Below, in pieces: positions 61,566 through 64,000 of a stretch of 64,000 nucleotides of DNA (within the stretch, counting starts at the first letter, position 1; each line of letters begins with the position of its first letter). The DNA comes from Bacteroides zoogleoformans (GTDB taxonomy: Bacteria; Bacteroidota; Bacteroidia; Bacteroidales; Bacteroidaceae): NCBI RefSeq assembly GCF_002998435.1, contig NZ_CP027231.1:3017001-3081000 (forward strand). Reading direction: 5' to 3'. The notes under the pieces are model-generated. The model was not told the origin of the DNA and did no database searches. It saw only the letters and a program-made list of their open reading frames with translations. Made by a program: the position numbers and the translations under genes.

Positions 61566-63023
61566 ATGAGTACAATCTTACAGCTTGCTCCACAGAATGT
61601 GTGGAAGCATTTTTATTCATTGACACGTATTCCACGTCCGTCAGGACACATGGAAAAGATTACCGAGTTTCTGATCGACTTCGGCAAAGGGCTGGGTCTG
61701 GAATCGTTTGTCGACGGGGTGGGCAACGTCATTATCCGCAAGCCCGCCACTCCGGGCATGGAGAATCGCAAGGGCGTCATCCTTCAGGCGCACATGGACA
61801 TGGTGCCGCAAAAGAATAACGATACCGTCCACGACTTTACGAAAGACCCCATCGAAACCTATATAGACGGCGATTGGGTGAAAGCCAGAGGTACCACGCT
61901 GGGAGCCGACAATGGGCTGGGAGTGGCTGCCGCCATGGCCGTGCTCGAAGCCAAGGATCTGAATCATGGACCGCTGGAGGTGCTGATTACGAAAGACGAA
62001 GAGACCGGTATGTACGGCGCCTTCGGCCTGAAACCCGATACGTTGAAGGGCGATATCCTACTGAATCTCGACTCGGAAGACGAAGGCGAATTGTATATAG
62101 GTTGCGCCGGAGGCATCGACATCACCGCTTCGTTGGAATATAAGGAGGAGGCTGCGCCCAAGGGATTTGTTGCCCGCAAGATAACGCTGAAGGGTTTGCG
62201 CGGCGGACACTCCGGGTTGGAAATCAATGAAGGACGTGCCAATGCCAACAAACTGATGGCCCGCATTGTACACGATCTGCTCATTGAATTCGACTCCCGC
62301 CTTGCAAGTTTTGAAGGTGGCAATATGCGCAATGCCATTCCTCGTGAAGCACATGCCGTACTGACGTTCAACCCGGAAGATATTGATGGGCTGGAAGAGT
62401 ATATCAAAGAGTACGAAGAGCAACTCAATGCAGAATACGCCCCGATGGAAAGCGGTGTCACGCTGAAACTGGAAGAGACGGACATGCCTGCCACAGTGGT
62501 TCCCGAAGAGATTCAGGACAATCTGGTCAACGTGCTGATGGCTTGCCAGAACGGAGTGATGCGTATGATTCCTACGGTGCCCGACACAGTGGAGACATCC
62601 TCCAACTTGGCCATCGTCATCATTGGCGGAGGGAAAGCTGAAGTACGCATCCTGGCCCGCAGTTCGTGCGACACGATGAAAGATTTCTTGGCCGACAGCC
62701 TGACCGCATGTTTCTCCATGGCAGGCATGAAGGTGGAGCTGAGCGGCGCATATTCCGGCTGGCAGCCTGATGTGGATTCTCCTATCCTGCACGCCATGAA
62801 GCAGTCCTACAAGCAGCAATTCGGAGTGGAACCTGCCGTGAAGGTGATTCATGCCGGGCTGGAATGCGGCATCATCGGTGCTAATTGTCCCGGACTGGAT
62901 ATGATTTCCTTTGGTCCCACTTTGCGCTCGCCTCACTCTCCCGATGAGCGTGCCTACATTCCCACGGTCGCAAAATTCTATGACTTCTTAGTGGCTACCT
63001 TAGCACAGACACCGGAAAAGTAA
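61566..63023 (+). CDS. pepD: Aminoacyl-histidine dipeptidase (M20 family)
   Basis: 485 residues from the ATG at 61566; another ATG 6 bp earlier is possible, while the start at 61440 would lie upstream of the promoter. PepD cleaves Xaa-His and other dipeptides with a dinuclear zinc site: HMDMVPQ (first His/Asp), GTTLGADNGLGVAAAMAV (bridging Asp), TKDEETGMYGAFGL (Glu pair), DSEDEG and the C-terminal HAGLECGI and GPTLRSPHSPDE. Cytosolic peptide use. Confidence 0.96.
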   Translation: MSTILQLAPQNVWKHFYSLTRIPRPSGHMEKITEFLIDFGKGLGLESFVDGVGNVIIRKPATPGMENRKGVILQAHMDMVPQKNNDTVHDFTKDPIETYIDGDWVKARGTTLGADNGLGVAAAMAVLEAKDLNHGPLEVLITKDEETGMYGAFGLKPDTLKGDILLNLDSEDEGELYIGCAGGIDITASLEYKEEAAPKGFVARKITLKGLRGGHSGLEINEGRANANKLMARIVHDLLIEFDSRLASFEGGNMRNAIPREAHAVLTFNPEDIDGLEEYIKEYEEQLNAEYAPMESGVTLKLEETDMPATVVPEEIQDNLVNVLMACQNGVMRMIPTVPDTVETSSNLAIVIIGGGKAEVRILARSSCDTMKDFLADSLTACFSMAGMKVELSGAYSGWQPDVDSPILHAMKQSYKQQFGVEPAVKVIHAGLECGIIGANCPGLDMISFGPTLRSPHSPDERAYIPTVAKFYDFLVATLAQTPEK

Positions 63024-63154
63024 AACCAAGGTTAATCAAGCAGGAGAAAAGAGAATGTGTCAAAATTTAGACAACATTCCTCAAAGTTATAGATAGTGAC
63101 AAGCGCATAAAAGTCCTATCAAGCTTCTGCGCTGTCTGCGATAACGGGTAAAGT

Positions 63155-63197
63155 TGACTAGTCCTAAATAGTTGTAACGGTTATTTAGGACTAGTCA
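63155..63197. terminator. Terminator hairpin between convergent pepD and S9 peptidase
   Basis: TGACTAGTCCTAAATA (63155-63170) pairs perfectly with TATTTAGGACTAGTCA (63182-63197), loop GTTGTAACGGT. 16-bp stem between two 3' ends; it could serve both strands, although the U tract is weak. Confidence 0.7.
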
Positions 63198-63216
63198 GTC
63201 GGTGCTACACCGAGTG

Positions 63217-64000
63217 TCAATTCTTATGAAGCACTTGCCTCTCTATAAAATCAAACACCTCACCATAGAACACCTTATTGTTTTCAGTTCCCTTAAAGCC
63301 ATGTCCCGATCCTTCCATCTTGACAAACTTATAAGGTTTTCCCAATGCTTCGAGTTTATCGGCCATGTCGGCAGAACCGGCTATATCCACACGGTTATCG
63401 CTTGTGCCGTGAATCAGCAGCAACGGGCCTGTAATCTTGTCGGCATCGTTGATGGGCGAGCGCTCTACCATGCGGACAGAGTCGGTAGGATTCTTCACGT
63501 CGCCGGCTTCTAACGTAATCCAGTCGGGTATATTAGAGTGATACTGCTGCCAAATAATGTCGCAGAAACCGGCAGCTTCGATACCGAAGCCGAAGGGGAA
63601 ACTTGCCTGCTGACCATTCACCTCGCCGGGGAAAGTAATCAGACGCATAGTTTCGTAGCCGCCGTGGCTCATACCGAACACGCCTACACGTTCGGCAGGG
63701 ATATTCAGTTTTCCGGCCACATACTTCGACACGTAGATCATATCAATGGTTTCGTTGCCGCCCAAATCTTTATCGTTCAACGATGCGAAATCGCGCCCGA
63801 AACCTGCGCTTCCACGAGGAGCTGCGCTCAACACGTAAATGCCGGCTTGGGTGTAGATCTGATAATCGGGCGAGTAGCTGTTCATGCCACCATAGAAAGC
63901 CTCGACCATGAGCAGGCTTCTATCGGTGGGCAACGGATTATCAGGTGTAAAGAGATAAACATGAATCAGACGTTGCTTGCCTGTGGCGGGATCGATGTCG
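63217..64000 (-). CDS. S9-family serine peptidase, C-terminal part (5' partial)
   Basis: The minus-strand frame is open to the right edge, so the start and the propeller domain lie outside the window. The visible about 261 residues are the alpha/beta hydrolase domain of a prolyl oligopeptidase/DPP-IV-type enzyme: nucleophile in FGMSHGGYETM, Asp in HGTSDNRVDIAGS and His in EGSGHGFKG. In the neighbouring upstream part RLIHVYLFTPDNPLPTDRS is visible. A second S9 enzyme in the window after the DPP-IV at 14 kb, and clearly different from it. Confidence 0.9.
   Translation of the reverse strand, partial: DIDPATGKQRLIHVYLFTPDNPLPTDRSLLMVEAFYGGMNSYSPDYQIYTQAGIYVLSAAPRGSAGFGRDFASLNDKDLGGNETIDMIYVSKYVAGKLNIPAERVGVFGMSHGGYETMRLITFPGEVNGQQASFPFGFGIEAAGFCDIIWQQYHSNIPDWITLEAGDVKNPTDSVRMVERSPINDADKITGPLLLIHGTSDNRVDIAGSADMADKLEALGKPYKFVKMEGSGHGFKGTENNKVFYGEVFDFIERQVLHKN

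Overview
The window is chromosomal DNA of a Bacteroidales bacterium, most likely a Bacteroides species. Supporting signs are promoter boxes of the TAnnTTTG type with little Shine-Dalgarno signal, lipoproteins with Bacteroides-style lipoboxes, NVEALA peptides, six-bladed beta-propeller lipoproteins, DUF4861 and GH43/GH28 pectin-type enzymes, and an S9 dipeptidyl peptidase. No rRNA, tRNA or CRISPR array was seen.

Positions 1-16263 are ordinary core genome. They hold a DoxX/MauE-like membrane protein (cut by the window edge), tpiA, a SPOR-domain protein, folE, dnaG, a three-gene polysaccharide cluster (GH28, DUF4861, GH43), fabI, a tetrapyrrole-methylase-type methyltransferase, a membrane protein with a degenerate Nudix box, lipA and a DPP-IV peptidase. 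A gene-poor, repeat-rich stretch follows up to about 17.1 kb.

Positions 17.1-31.7 kb are an accessory island. It opens with a 3'-truncated AbiEi-type antitoxin and a decayed stretch that includes a frameshifted AlbA_2-domain fragment. Next is a compact plus-strand operon, the most interesting locus here: (1) a 769-residue protein with an N-terminal Hsp90/MutL/MORC-like GHKL ATPase and a C-terminal histidine-kinase module, (2) a stand-alone receiver protein overlapping it by 4 bp, (3) an HNH endonuclease and (4) an Eco57I-like adenine methyltransferase. It reads as a restriction-type defence system under phosphorelay control; I know no named system with this architecture. To its right, on the minus strand, is an AT-rich duplicated array of small soluble proteins resembling an immunity-gene array. 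One of its genes is split by an intact IS21-family element with an 8-bp target duplication.

Positions 31.8-34.9 kb return to core genes: a TIGR01212 radical SAM protein, a flavodiiron protein and nagB.

Positions 35.1-51.0 kb form a long plus-strand locus. A membrane-anchored winged-helix regulator is followed by four NVEALA peptide cassettes. Each has a conserved N-terminus and a divergent, Cys-containing C-terminus, and each is followed by a propeller lipoprotein; two cassettes add a thioredoxin-like/DUF1573 lipoprotein. Then come a transglutaminase-like lipoprotein, a type I signal peptidase and an O-antigen-ligase-like membrane protein. Near-identical leader repeats, remnants of gene ends, a small inverted-repeat element and an IS110-family element with a structured 3' region show that the cassettes have been duplicated and recombined. 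I infer a system for making, exporting or sensing secreted peptides.

Positions 51.2-60.1 kb encode a tripartite RND efflux operon with one adaptor, one TolC-type channel and two different permeases. The right end holds a decayed Gfo/Idh/MocA (GH109-like) gene, a PepD dipeptidase, a convergent terminator and the 3' part of an S9 peptidase that runs off the window.
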